A stretch of 45,790 nucleotides of DNA from Parasulfuritortus cantonensis (GCF_004337445.1 NZ_SJZB01000008.1:1-45790); one strand, 5' to 3'; counted from the first letter of the stretch, positions 35,855 through 43,604 are shown. Notes: generated by a model not told the origin, from the sequence alone. Made by a program: numbers and translations.

Positions 35855-36014
35855 CTTCGACCTGCCTGTCCACCACGGCCCAGGCGCGGTCCTCCTGGGT
35901 CAGTTCGTCACCGGCGCGGTTGCGCCGGACCAGTCCGTAGGCGACGCACAGGGCGGTCGCCACCAGGCAGGCCACGTAGGCCAGCCAGATCATGGGGTCG
36001 TCGATGCCGAGCAT
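35844..36014 (-). CDS. Symporter small accessory protein
   Basis: A 56-residue protein: N-terminus MLGIDDPMIWLAYVACL, one membrane helix to about residue 29 (ending CVAYGLVRR), then an acidic tail ending DRQVEDEL. It matches the small proteins encoded next to sodium:solute symporters. GAGGAAG lies upstream as ribosome site. It starts 12 bp after the symporter gene and overlaps the outer-membrane channel gene. Its role in symporter folding, stability or activity is presumed from association. Confidence 0.85.
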   Translation of the reverse strand: MLGIDDPMIWLAYVACLVATALCVAYGLVRRNRAGDELTQEDRAWAVVDRQVEDEL

Positions 36015-36026
36015 GCGGGGTCTTCC

Positions 36027-37865
36027 TCAGGCGCGCCGTTCCGGGAAGCAGCGCGCCAGGTGGGCGGCGTCCGGCGGCCGGGTCACGGCGCTGACCAGGA
36101 TGGCGGTCAGGATGGAGAGCGGCAGGGCCACCACGATGGCGTCGACCACCGGCCAGTTGGGCAGGTCCTCGACCAGGCTGCTGTGGCCGCCGGTGAGCCA
36201 CTTGACCAGGCCGAGCGCGCCCGCCTCCTTGGCCTTCATGAAGAGCAGCCAGAACAGCGACGCGGCCAGGCCGACCACCATGGAGGCGACCGCCCCGGCC
36301 CGGGTGATGCGCCGGCTGAACAGGCCGCCGATGTAGGCCGGCATGAAGGTGGCGGCGCAGAGGCCGAAGAAGATGGCGGTGAAGCGGGCGATGACGTATT
36401 CGTCGCGCACCGTGTAGGCGAGGGCCACCGAGACCAGCAGGCCGGCCAGGATGGCCAGGCGGATGACCTTCAGGCTCGGCTGGCTGCCGCCCGGCTTGCC
36501 GGTCAGTTGTTCCCAGAGGTCGCGCCCGGCCGCCGTGCCGAGGGTGTGGAACTGGCTCGACAGGGTGCTCATGGCGGCCGACAGCAGGGTCAGGAAGAAG
36601 AGCAGCCCGAACCAGTGCGGCAGGGCCGAGGTGATGTAGGCCGGCATGATCTGGTCGGCCTGGCCCTTGCCGTAGACCAGGGCGATGGAGCGCCCGCTGA
36701 CCCGCTCGAACGGGTGGCCGTCGGCGTCCACGGCGGGCTGCCGGGCACTGACCACGAGGGGGGCCTTGACCGGCTTGCCGGTCTTGCCGTCGAGCACGGC
36801 CTGCCAGCGGCCGGCGTCGTTCTCGCGCACCAGTTCGACCAGGGCATGGCCGCGGCCGGCGTCGAGGGTCTGCACCACCCGGCCGGACAGGAGCGGCCCG
36901 TTCCGGGCGAACCAGACGTTGGACAGGCTGCCCACGACGTAGGGGGTGCCGACCATGAGCAGGATGAACAGGGCGCCGGCCGGCACGGCGCGGTCCAGCT
37001 CGCGCCGGCTGCGCACGGTCATGAAGCGGACGATCAGCTGCGGCTGGGCGAGCACGCCGATGCCGACCCCGATCATGATCGAGGTGACCACAGTCCACCA
37101 GAGGTCGTAGGACTTGGCGCCCCAGCCGAACGCCGGCATGGCGGTCCAGCCGCGGTGGCCGATGTCGGCGAGTGGCTTGGGCACCAGGTCGGCCATGTCG
37201 GTCAGGGCGCGGTGGGCGTCGCCGACGCCACCCAGGCTGTCGTAGGTGAACCAGAGCAGGAAGGCCATGCCGAAGATCATGATCACGCCCTGCAGGGTGT
37301 CCGTGTACATGACCGCCTTGAGGCCGCCGGGGATCACGTAGGCGGCCGTGAGCAGGCTGAAGATCAGCAGCGCCACCTCGAAGTCGATGCCGAACTGGGA
37401 CGCCGCGAAGACCGCGCCGCCGGTCATCACGGCGGCAATGTAGAGGGGCATGAAGAGGAACAGCAGCGCGCCGGCGAAGACCTGGATGCCCTTGCTCTGG
37501 TAACGCAGGCCCAGGAGCTCCGGGAAGGTGTGGGCGCCCAGGTGGTGGCCGATGCGCCGGGTCGGCTCGCCGAGGACCACGAAGGCCACGAAGATGCCGA
37601 CGGCGATGTTGAGGAAGGTGAGCCAGAGCAGGCTCATGCCGAACATGCCGGCGACGCCGCCGAAGCCGACGATGGCGGAGGTGGAGATGAAGGTGGCGCC
37701 GTAGGAGATGGCCATCACGACCGGGTGGGCGCCGCGCCCGGCGAGCAGGAAGTCGGACGCCGTGCGGGTACCCTTCCAGCCCAGCCAGCCCAGGTAGCCG
37801 ATCGCCCCGAGGTAGATCAGGATGACCAGGGTGTCGACCAGGTCGACGGTGGTATGGGGGCTCAT
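36027..37865 (-). CDS. Sodium:solute symporter (SSS family)
   Basis: A 612-residue inner-membrane transporter with about 13 helices. Family features are YLGAIGYLGWLGWKGTRTAS, ISYGATFISTSAIVGFGGVA (helix 2 Na+ region), AYVIPGGLKAVMYTDTLQG and LTLLSAAMSTLSSQFHTLGT (helix 9 Na+-site region). The start at 37865 (MSPHTTVDLVD) puts the protein in register with family members. Residues 316-402 form an extra hydrophilic segment of about 85 residues between two helices. The substrate is unknown; the downstream aryl-acid enzymes suggest an aromatic or other monocarboxylate. It is the first gene of the operon. Confidence 0.93.
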   Translation of the reverse strand: MSPHTTVDLVDTLVILIYLGAIGYLGWLGWKGTRTASDFLLAGRGAHPVVMAISYGATFISTSAIVGFGGVAGMFGMSLLWLTFLNIAVGIFVAFVVLGEPTRRIGHHLGAHTFPELLGLRYQSKGIQVFAGALLFLFMPLYIAAVMTGGAVFAASQFGIDFEVALLIFSLLTAAYVIPGGLKAVMYTDTLQGVIMIFGMAFLLWFTYDSLGGVGDAHRALTDMADLVPKPLADIGHRGWTAMPAFGWGAKSYDLWWTVVTSIMIGVGIGVLAQPQLIVRFMTVRSRRELDRAVPAGALFILLMVGTPYVVGSLSNVWFARNGPLLSGRVVQTLDAGRGHALVELVRENDAGRWQAVLDGKTGKPVKAPLVVSARQPAVDADGHPFERVSGRSIALVYGKGQADQIMPAYITSALPHWFGLLFFLTLLSAAMSTLSSQFHTLGTAAGRDLWEQLTGKPGGSQPSLKVIRLAILAGLLVSVALAYTVRDEYVIARFTAIFFGLCAATFMPAYIGGLFSRRITRAGAVASMVVGLAASLFWLLFMKAKEAGALGLVKWLTGGHSSLVEDLPNWPVVDAIVVALPLSILTAILVSAVTRPPDAAHLARCFPERRA

Positions 37866-37903
37866 GGCGTCGGCCGCCGGTGCTGCTTTAACGATAACAT
37901 CGT

Positions 37904-37921
37904 CCGAATATATACATTCGG
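37904..37921. promoter_or_regulatory. 18-bp dyad over the -10 region (operator candidate)
   Basis: CCGAAT-N6-ATTCGG is a perfect 6-6-6 inverted repeat that covers the proposed -10 box. A bound regulator would block polymerase. A second dyad of the same size and similar arms lies 53 bp upstream. Confidence 0.5.
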
Positions 37922-37936
37922 CCTTCCGTTTGACAA
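37907..37936 (-). promoter_or_regulatory. Candidate sigma70 promoter of the symporter/aryl-acid operon
   Basis: On the - strand TTGTCA (37931-37936) is followed after 18 bp by TATATT (37907-37912), or after 16 bp by TATATA (37909-37914). The AT-rich box is conspicuous in GC-rich surroundings. Transcription would start about 35 bp before the symporter ATG. Confidence 0.55.
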
Positions 37937-37956
37937 CTGTCCGGCGCGGACGCGGG

Positions 37957-37974
37957 CGAAATTCCGCCATTTCG
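37957..37974. promoter_or_regulatory. 18-bp dyad upstream of the promoter (second operator candidate)
   Basis: CGAAAT-N6-ATTTCG is a perfect 6-6-6 inverted repeat sharing four of six arm positions with the dyad at 37904. The centres are 53 bp apart, about five helical turns, placing this one near -65 on the same DNA face. It could be an activator site or a looping partner. Confidence 0.45.
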
Positions 37975-38000
37975 ACGCCGGCGCGGCAACGCCGGCCGGA

Positions 38001-38636
38001 TCAGAACGGCACGCGGCTGGCGAAGTCGAGTTCGCGGCCGTCGCCCGGGTGCCGGAGGCGCAGCCGGCTGGCGTGCAGGAGCAGGCGGCCGCCGCGGTCG
38101 CCTTCCGGCTGCGGGCCGTAGAGCGGGTCGCCCAGGATGGCATGGCCGAGCGCGGCCAGGTGCACGCGCAGCTGGTGCGAGCGGCCGGTGACCGGCTCCA
38201 GCTCGACCCGGGTCGTCCCGGCCTCCCGGCCGAGCACCCGCCAGCGCGTCAGGCTGGGTTTGCCGCGTACCGGGTCGACCCGGCTGCGGGGCCGGTTCGG
38301 CCAATCCGGCGCCAAGGGCAGGTCGATGACGCCCCAGTCCGTCGCCGGCGCCGCCAGCCGGCCGGCCACCACGGCGACGTAGCGCTTGTGCACCCGGCGC
38401 GCCGCGAAGGCCATGCTGAGGGCGCGCTGGGCGGCAGCGCCGCGCCCGAACAGCATGATGCCGGAGGTCGCCATGTCGAGCCGGTGCACCACCAGGGCGT
38501 CCGGGTAGCGGGCCTGGACGCGGGCGCTCAGGCAGTCCTGCTTGTCCGGCCCGCGCCCGGGCACGGCGAGCAGGCCGGCCGGCTTGTCGCACACCAGCAG
38601 GTCGGCGTCGGCATAGAGGATCACCAGTTCGGGCAT
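38001..38636 (-). CDS. rluA: Dual-specificity 23S rRNA/tRNA pseudouridine synthase RluA
   Basis: A 211-residue enzyme. Catalytic Asp54 lies in HRLDMATSGIM (residues 51-61). The N-terminal stretch YADADLLVCDKPAGLLAVPG and the later GRSHQLRVHLAALGHAILGD follow E. coli RluA closely in order and length (219 residues there). RluA makes pseudouridine 746 in 23S rRNA and 32 in some tRNAs. An ATG at 38645 is an alternative start three codons upstream; neither has a strong ribosome site. It is divergent from the DMT transporter gene and ends 135 bp before the symporter start. Confidence 0.92.
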   Translation of the reverse strand: MPELVILYADADLLVCDKPAGLLAVPGRGPDKQDCLSARVQARYPDALVVHRLDMATSGIMLFGRGAAAQRALSMAFAARRVHKRYVAVVAGRLAAPATDWGVIDLPLAPDWPNRPRSRVDPVRGKPSLTRWRVLGREAGTTRVELEPVTGRSHQLRVHLAALGHAILGDPLYGPQPEGDRGGRLLLHASRLRLRHPGDGRELDFASRVPF

Positions 38637-38719
38637 GGCCGCCATGATAGCCGGGCGCGGCTTGCCTTTCCCGCCCGAACCGGTAGGGTGCGGCCCATGT
38701 CCAGCGCCGAAACCCGCCG

Positions 38720-39583
38720 ATGACCGCCGCCTCGGCCCTCCTGCTCGCGGTCGCCCTGCACGTGACCTGGAACCTGCTCGCCCGCCATGTCCCGGCACGC
38801 CAGGAGTTCATCTGGTGGGCGCTGGCCGGCCACCTGCTGCTGATCGGCCCGTGGGCGCTCTGGGCCTTGCTCGGCCAGGTGCACTGGGACGCCACCCTGG
38901 CGACCTGCGTCGGCCTCTCCGGCGCCGCCCTGGCGGTCTATTTCCTCGGCCTGCGCGCCGCCTACCGGCACGCCCCGGTCGCCCTCGCCTATCCGGTCGC
39001 CCGCAGCGCGCCGCTGTTCGTCGCCCTGGCCGGCGCCCTGCTGTTCGGCGACCGTTTCGACGGCCTCGGCCTGGCCGGCATCGGCCTCAGCAGCCTGGCC
39101 CTGGTCCTGCTCGGCGCCAGCGCCTGGCGCGCCGAGGCCGGCCGCGCCATCGCCCCGGCCCTGGCCGCCGCCCTGGCCACGACGGTGTATTCCCTGAGCG
39201 ACAAGGTGGCGGTCGGCCATCTGCCCGACTACGCCAGCCGGCTCGGCTACATCTCGCTCGGCTACCTGATCGCCTGGCTGGCGCTGACCCTGGCCCTGTA
39301 CCGGCGCAGCGGCCGTTGCCTGCCGGCGGCGCGGCCGCCCGCGCCCCTGCTCGGCGCCGGTGCCCTGGCCATCGGCAACGCCTACGCCCTGGTCGTGCAC
39401 GCCATGGCCAGCCTGCCGGCCGCCCACGCGGTGGCGCTCAGCAACGGCGGCATCGTCGTCGCCGCCTTCCTGTCGGTGTTCTGGTTCGGCGAGCGCCAGC
39501 ACCGCCGGGCGCGCCTGTTCTGGGCCACCGTGCTGGCGGCCGGCCTCGCCCTGGTGGCGGCGTCCGGCGCCCGGGCGACGTGA
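38720..39583 (+). CDS. EamA/DMT-family transporter
   Basis: A 287-residue membrane protein with about ten helices in two EamA halves. Family features include VTWNLLARHV in helix 1, YRHAPVALAYPVARSAPLFV at the end of the first half, and the matching AMASLPAAHAVALSNGGIVV at the end of the second. It probably exports or imports a small metabolite; the substrate cannot be inferred. It stands alone, divergent from rluA across 83 bp in which I see no clear promoter. Confidence 0.9.
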   Translation: MTAASALLLAVALHVTWNLLARHVPARQEFIWWALAGHLLLIGPWALWALLGQVHWDATLATCVGLSGAALAVYFLGLRAAYRHAPVALAYPVARSAPLFVALAGALLFGDRFDGLGLAGIGLSSLALVLLGASAWRAEAGRAIAPALAAALATTVYSLSDKVAVGHLPDYASRLGYISLGYLIAWLALTLALYRRSGRCLPAARPPAPLLGAGALAIGNAYALVVHAMASLPAAHAVALSNGGIVVAAFLSVFWFGERQHRRARLFWATVLAAGLALVAASGARAT

Positions 39584-39584
39584 T

Positions 39585-39619
39585 AAAAAAACCCGCTTGG
39601 CACGACCGCCGGGTGCGGG
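39585..39619 (-). terminator. Terminator-like hairpin with T7 on the - strand, no matching gene
   Basis: Read on the - strand, CCCGC (39615-39619) pairs with GCGGG (39592-39596), or ACCCG with CGGGT in a shifted fold, and seven T follow (39585-39591). It begins 2 bp after the + strand DMT gene ends. No - strand gene lies just upstream of it, so its purpose is unclear. Confidence 0.4.
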
Positions 39620-39823
39620 AGTAGCATGCGGCGTGGCCCTCCCCCACCACCCCGCCGCGCGGCGCCCAGGCGCCCGGCCCGGGCGGCGGCGCCGGCCACG
39701 CCCCCATCCGACAGGGCGTCCGCCCGGCCGCCGGCCGCTCCGGGCGTCGTGCCGGATGGCCGGCCTCGGCGCGCCGGCGGACCGACCGGTCGCCGGCTTT
39801 CGACATCCACCCAGAGACAATCC

Positions 39824-40354
39824 ATGGCTCACATCGACTTACCCGAATACGCCGACATGGCTCCCGAAATCCAGGCCAAGGCACGTCCGATCCTGGAACG
39901 GACCGGCAAGCTGGGCGAAATATTCAAGCTCCTCGCCGTCAACGAACGGGTCTACTTCGCGACCGACCAGATGGCGCAGAGCTACCTGCTCGAAGAAACG
40001 ACCCTGTCGTTCCAGGTCAAGGAGGCCATCGCCCTGCTGGTCTCGCAGGAAAACGGCTGCCAGATGTGCGTCGGCATCCACAAGCGCATCGCCCGCATGC
40101 TGGGCATGTCGGAGGAACTGGTCGCCCAGGTCCTGCAGGGGATCGACGCGATGGCCGTGCCCGAGCCGGAGAAGGCCCTGCTCCGGTTCTGCCTGCGGGC
40201 CTCGCACAAGGACAACTACAAGATACTCAAGTCGGACATCGACGCCCTCAAGGCGCTCGGCTACAGCGACGTCCAGATCGTCGAGGCGGTCGCCGTCACC
40301 GGCTACTTCAACTACATCAACACCCTGTCCAATGTCTTCGCGCTCGGCGACTGA
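39824..40354 (+). CDS. Carboxymuconolactone decarboxylase/AhpD-like protein
   Basis: A 176-residue all-helical protein. It contains the AhpD-type redox motif C79xxC82 with His86 (ENGCQMCVGIH), preceded by a helix carrying Glu68. AhpD-like proteins act as thiol-disulfide or peroxidase partners; the substrate here is unknown. The 240 bp upstream are extremely GC-rich and gene-free, with only the hairpin noted at 39585. A two-member group with the downstream TPR/GT gene (24 bp away) is likely. Confidence 0.9.
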   Translation: MAHIDLPEYADMAPEIQAKARPILERTGKLGEIFKLLAVNERVYFATDQMAQSYLLEETTLSFQVKEAIALLVSQENGCQMCVGIHKRIARMLGMSEELVAQVLQGIDAMAVPEPEKALLRFCLRASHKDNYKILKSDIDALKALGYSDVQIVEAVAVTGYFNYINTLSNVFALGD

Positions 40355-40378
40355 GCGTCGCGCAGGAGATTGACCGCC

Positions 40379-41665
40379 ATGGTCAAGGGCGATCGGCGGC
40401 AACTGCGCGAGATCCACCGCCAATACCGGGCGGCCGCGGCCGAGAACGACTGGCCGGCGGCCTACCGGCATGCCTTCGAGCTGCTCGCCCTGGACCCCTC
40501 GCCCGACTACCCGCTGGCCCTGGTCGGCTGTGCCGCCATGCGCAGCGGCCGCTTCGACGTCGCCGAGCGGAGCTTCCAGCGCCTGGTCGAACGGCAGCCG
40601 AACGACGGCAACACCTACGACGGCCTCGCCGAACTGTATGGCCGGCGCACCGAAGCCGCCCTCAAGGCCGGCGCACCGTCCGACGCCGCGGAGGCGCGCC
40701 GCCGCGCCGCCGAATACGGCCACCGTGCCCTGCAACTGCATGATGCCGAGGTCACCGCCGCCCCGCTCTGGCAGGTCCCGGCCGGCCCGCCGCCCGGCTT
40801 GGCCGCGGACAAGACCGGCAACGTGGTCGCCTACACGCTGTTCGGCGCCAAGCCGCTTTACTGCGAGACAGCCTTCATCAACGCCCGGGCCCTGGCCTTC
40901 CTGTTGCCGGGCTGGACCATGCGCGTCTATTGCGACCGCAGCGTGCCCGAGGACGTGCGCCAACGCCTGGCGGCACGCGGCGCGCAGGTCGTGCTGTGCG
41001 AAGGGCCGGCGTGGGACGGCGTCGATCCCCTGATGCGGCGGTTCGCGGTCATGGCGGACCCCACGGTGACGCGCTGGCTGGTCCGCGACGCCGACTCCCT
41101 GATCTCCCGGCGCGAGGCGGCCGCGGTCGCGGACTGGCTGGCGAGCGGACGCTGGTTCCACGTCATGCGTGACGCCTATACCCATACCGAGCTGCTCCTG
41201 GCCGGGCTGATCGGCGGCTGCGGCGGCGTCTTCGACGGCCGTCTGATGGCCGAGTCCCGGGACTTCCCGGCCCGGCACCAATACGAACGGCGCCTGGTCG
41301 ACCAGCATTTCCTGCGCCAGGTGGTCTGGCCGACCTTCAAGCAGAGCCTGCTCAGCCACGACAGCTGGTTCGGCTTCGGCGACGCCCGGCCGTTCCCGGT
41401 CGCCCCGGATGCCAACCTGGGTCCGGACTTCCACGTCGGCTGCGCCCAGAGCACGCTGGTCAGCGGCGCCGGCTCGAACCTGGCGGACGGCGCCAGCCTG
41501 GCCTGGGCCATCGCCGACGAGCGCGGCCGGACGGTGTGCAGCTACCGGGTCACCGTCACCGGCGGCAGTTGGAAGACCGTGCTGCCCAAGCTGTACGCGG
41601 ACAACGTGCGGGCCGGGAAATGGCGCATCGTGCTCGGCCAGGCCCCGGCGCCCGGCCCGGCGTGA
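40379..41665 (+). CDS. TPR-containing glycosyltransferase-like protein of unknown function
   Basis: A 428-residue protein. Residues 5-125 are helical repeats of TPR type. Residues 145-345 look like a GT-A glycosyltransferase fold: VAYTLFGAKPLYCETAFINA, then LPGWTMRVYCDRSVPEDV, and a D237-A-D239 metal-binding motif (WLVRDADSLI). The C-terminal 80 residues form a separate domain. No signal peptide or membrane segment is seen. The ATG at 40379 is preferred because AGGAG lies 10 nt upstream. The donor, acceptor and product are unknown. Confidence 0.75.
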   Translation: MVKGDRRQLREIHRQYRAAAAENDWPAAYRHAFELLALDPSPDYPLALVGCAAMRSGRFDVAERSFQRLVERQPNDGNTYDGLAELYGRRTEAALKAGAPSDAAEARRRAAEYGHRALQLHDAEVTAAPLWQVPAGPPPGLAADKTGNVVAYTLFGAKPLYCETAFINARALAFLLPGWTMRVYCDRSVPEDVRQRLAARGAQVVLCEGPAWDGVDPLMRRFAVMADPTVTRWLVRDADSLISRREAAAVADWLASGRWFHVMRDAYTHTELLLAGLIGGCGGVFDGRLMAESRDFPARHQYERRLVDQHFLRQVVWPTFKQSLLSHDSWFGFGDARPFPVAPDANLGPDFHVGCAQSTLVSGAGSNLADGASLAWAIADERGRTVCSYRVTVTGGSWKTVLPKLYADNVRAGKWRIVLGQAPAPGPA

Positions 41666-41675
41666 GCGCCGCCGG

Positions 41676-42977
41676 TCAGACCCGGTTGCTGAAGCGGTAG
41701 CTCTTCGGCAGGCCCAGGGTGTCGGCCCATATGTTGCGCGCCCAGCCGCGCATGTACTTGAATTCCTCGGTCGACTCGACGTCCGAGACGCCGCTGCCCG
41801 GCTGCACCTCCATGCTCTTGTCGGCCGGGTTGTAGCGGAACACGGTGGCGACGTGGAAGGCGGTGTGGTCGGTGCTGGCGGAATAGCAGGTGCTGGTGAC
41901 CACCGGCGCCGGGTCGGGCGCACGCCCGGCGAAGATCTCCGACAGGGCATAGGCGCACAGCTTGCCGCCGTTGTTGGCCAGGGCCGCGGCCTTGGACAGG
42001 TTGGACAGGATGGCGTCGCCCAGGATGTGCACGTTGGCCACCTCCAGGGACTCGAAGGTGAGGTAGTCGATCGGGCACCAGGCGCCGTTGTCGCCGGTGC
42101 GGGCGCCGATCTGGCCGGTCAGGGCGGCCGCGCGCATGGGCGGCACCAGGTTGATGACGTCGCCCTTGACGTCGTCGAAGTCGGTGCCGATGGTCATCTT
42201 GGCCACGTCGAGCGAAGCCGGCATGTTGTTCGGCCGGTAGTCGATCATGCTGTTCTCGGTACCGTAGCCGTAGTGGGTCTGCCAGGCGGTCAGGAACAGC
42301 TTCTTCTTGGACACGATGTCCGGGTTGCCGTCCAGCATGATGATCTTGCTGCGCGGCTTGGCGCGCTTGAAGTAGTCCGCGATCAGGCTGACCCGTTCGT
42401 AGGGTGCCGGCGGGCAGCGGATCGGCGCCATCGGGATGGAGATCACGAAGGTGCCGCCGTCCGGCATCGCCTCCAGTTGCCGGCGCAGGACGCCGGTCTG
42501 GCTGGGGCCGGCCTTCCAGGCATGCTTGACGTGCTCCTGGGCGGCGGCGTCATAGCCCTGGATGCGGTCGAACATCAGCTCGATGCCGGCCGCCAGGATC
42601 AGGCGGTCGTAGCCGAAGACGTGGCCGCCCAGGGTGGTCACGGTACGCTTGCCGGGGTCGATGGCGGTCACCGCGTCGCGCACGAAATGGTCCGCGGTCC
42701 GGCGCAGGTAGTCGTACGGGAAGCTGATGTCGCCGAGCCGGTTCCAGCCCGCCAGGACGGTATTGGAGAACGGGCAGGAGATGAAGCGGTCGTTCGGCTC
42801 GATCACCGTCACCTCGGCCTCGGGCGTCCACAGCTTGAGGTAGCGGGCGAAGGCGGCGCCGCCGTAGCCGGCCCCGACGACGACGATCTTGGGACGCGCG
42901 CCGGCGATGGCGGGGAAGCCGGCGGCGGCGAGCAGGCCGCCCGTGGCGGCCAGGAATTCACGGCGGTTGACTGTCAT
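41676..42977 (-). CDS. fccB: Flavocytochrome c sulfide dehydrogenase flavoprotein subunit (FccB/SoxF type)
   Basis: A 433-residue periplasmic flavoprotein that oxidises sulfide and passes electrons to cytochrome c. The N-terminus is a Tat signal (NRREFLAATGGLLAAAGFPA). The FAD fold is KIVVVGAGYGGAAFARYL. Removing about 27 residues puts Cys188 (IRCPPAPYER) and Cys364 (TSTCYSAS) at mature positions 161 and 337, where the Allochromatium enzyme has its redox-active disulfide. The C-terminal FCSD flavin-binding domain is present. No cytochrome subunit gene (fccA) is adjacent on either side, so the partner must be elsewhere. It points to a sulfur-oxidising host. Confidence 0.94.
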   Translation of the reverse strand: MTVNRREFLAATGGLLAAAGFPAIAGARPKIVVVGAGYGGAAFARYLKLWTPEAEVTVIEPNDRFISCPFSNTVLAGWNRLGDISFPYDYLRRTADHFVRDAVTAIDPGKRTVTTLGGHVFGYDRLILAAGIELMFDRIQGYDAAAQEHVKHAWKAGPSQTGVLRRQLEAMPDGGTFVISIPMAPIRCPPAPYERVSLIADYFKRAKPRSKIIMLDGNPDIVSKKKLFLTAWQTHYGYGTENSMIDYRPNNMPASLDVAKMTIGTDFDDVKGDVINLVPPMRAAALTGQIGARTGDNGAWCPIDYLTFESLEVANVHILGDAILSNLSKAAALANNGGKLCAYALSEIFAGRAPDPAPVVTSTCYSASTDHTAFHVATVFRYNPADKSMEVQPGSGVSDVESTEEFKYMRGWARNIWADTLGLPKSYRFSNRV

Positions 42978-43151
42978 GTTGTGCTCCTCCTCGGGGCGAT
43001 TATCCTACCGGATCGCAGCCACGCCCATGGCCCCGCTCGCGCGCCCCGACGTTCCCTTGTGCCGCCCCGCTCCGAGTAGTAACGTCGGCGCCAGCATGGG
43101 CCCGGGGCCACCCGGGTGCCGCCCGCCACCAACCGAAAGAGGAACCACCCC

Positions 43152-43604
43152 ATGAAACGCCTGCTCTTTGCCGCCGCCTTGGGCCTCGCCGCGCTGCCGG
43201 CGCTCGCCGCCGACGTCGGCGTCTCCATCACTGTCGGCCAACCCGGCTTCTACGGCCGCATCGACATCGGCGACTTCCCGCGCCCCCGGCTGATCTATGC
43301 CGAGCCGGTCATCGTCGAGCGCGGTCCCTACCACCGCGGCCCCGTCTACCTGCACGTCCCGCCCGGCCACGCCAAGCATTGGAGCAAGCATTGCCAGGAG
43401 TACCACGCCTGCGGCGAGCGCGTCTATTTCGTCGACGACGACTGGTACAACCGCGAGTACGTGCCGCGCTACCAGGAGAAGCATCGCGGCCGTGCCGACG
43501 TCCGAGACGACCGCCGCGACAACCGGCGTGACGATCGCCGCGACGACCGGCGCGACGACCGGCGCGACCAGCGTGGCAATGGCCACTATGACGAGCGCCG
43601 CTGA
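43152..43604 (+). CDS. Small secreted protein with C-terminal RDDR repeats
   Basis: A 150-residue protein with a signal peptide cleaved after LAALPALAA (mature start DVGVSITVGQ). The middle has a conserved-looking core (VPPGHAKHWSKHCQEYHACG) with two cysteines, followed by FVDDDWYNREYVPRYQEKH. Residues 118-141 repeat the tetrad R-D-D-R six times with two variants. GAGGA lies 8 nt before the ATG. Similar secreted proteins are common in betaproteobacteria without known function. It faces away from fccB across 174 bp. Confidence 0.8.
   Translation: MKRLLFAAALGLAALPALAADVGVSITVGQPGFYGRIDIGDFPRPRLIYAEPVIVERGPYHRGPVYLHVPPGHAKHWSKHCQEYHACGERVYFVDDDWYNREYVPRYQEKHRGRADVRDDRRDNRRDDRRDDRRDDRRDQRGNGHYDERR
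43503..43574 (+). repeat. Imperfect 12-bp tandem repeat within the small secreted protein
   Basis: About six copies of a 12-bp unit close to CGCGACGACCGG encode the R-D-D-R tetrads. Sequence drift between copies suggests an older expansion, although the later copies are nearly identical. Confidence 0.75.

Noticed and set aside
37977..37996. 7-bp stem-loop after rluA as an intrinsic terminator
   Set aside because: The stem is perfect but no T-run follows on the - strand, so I do not call it an intrinsic terminator.
43503..43574. CRISPR-like or regulatory tandem array
   Set aside because: The repeats have no spacers, are in frame and encode the protein tail.
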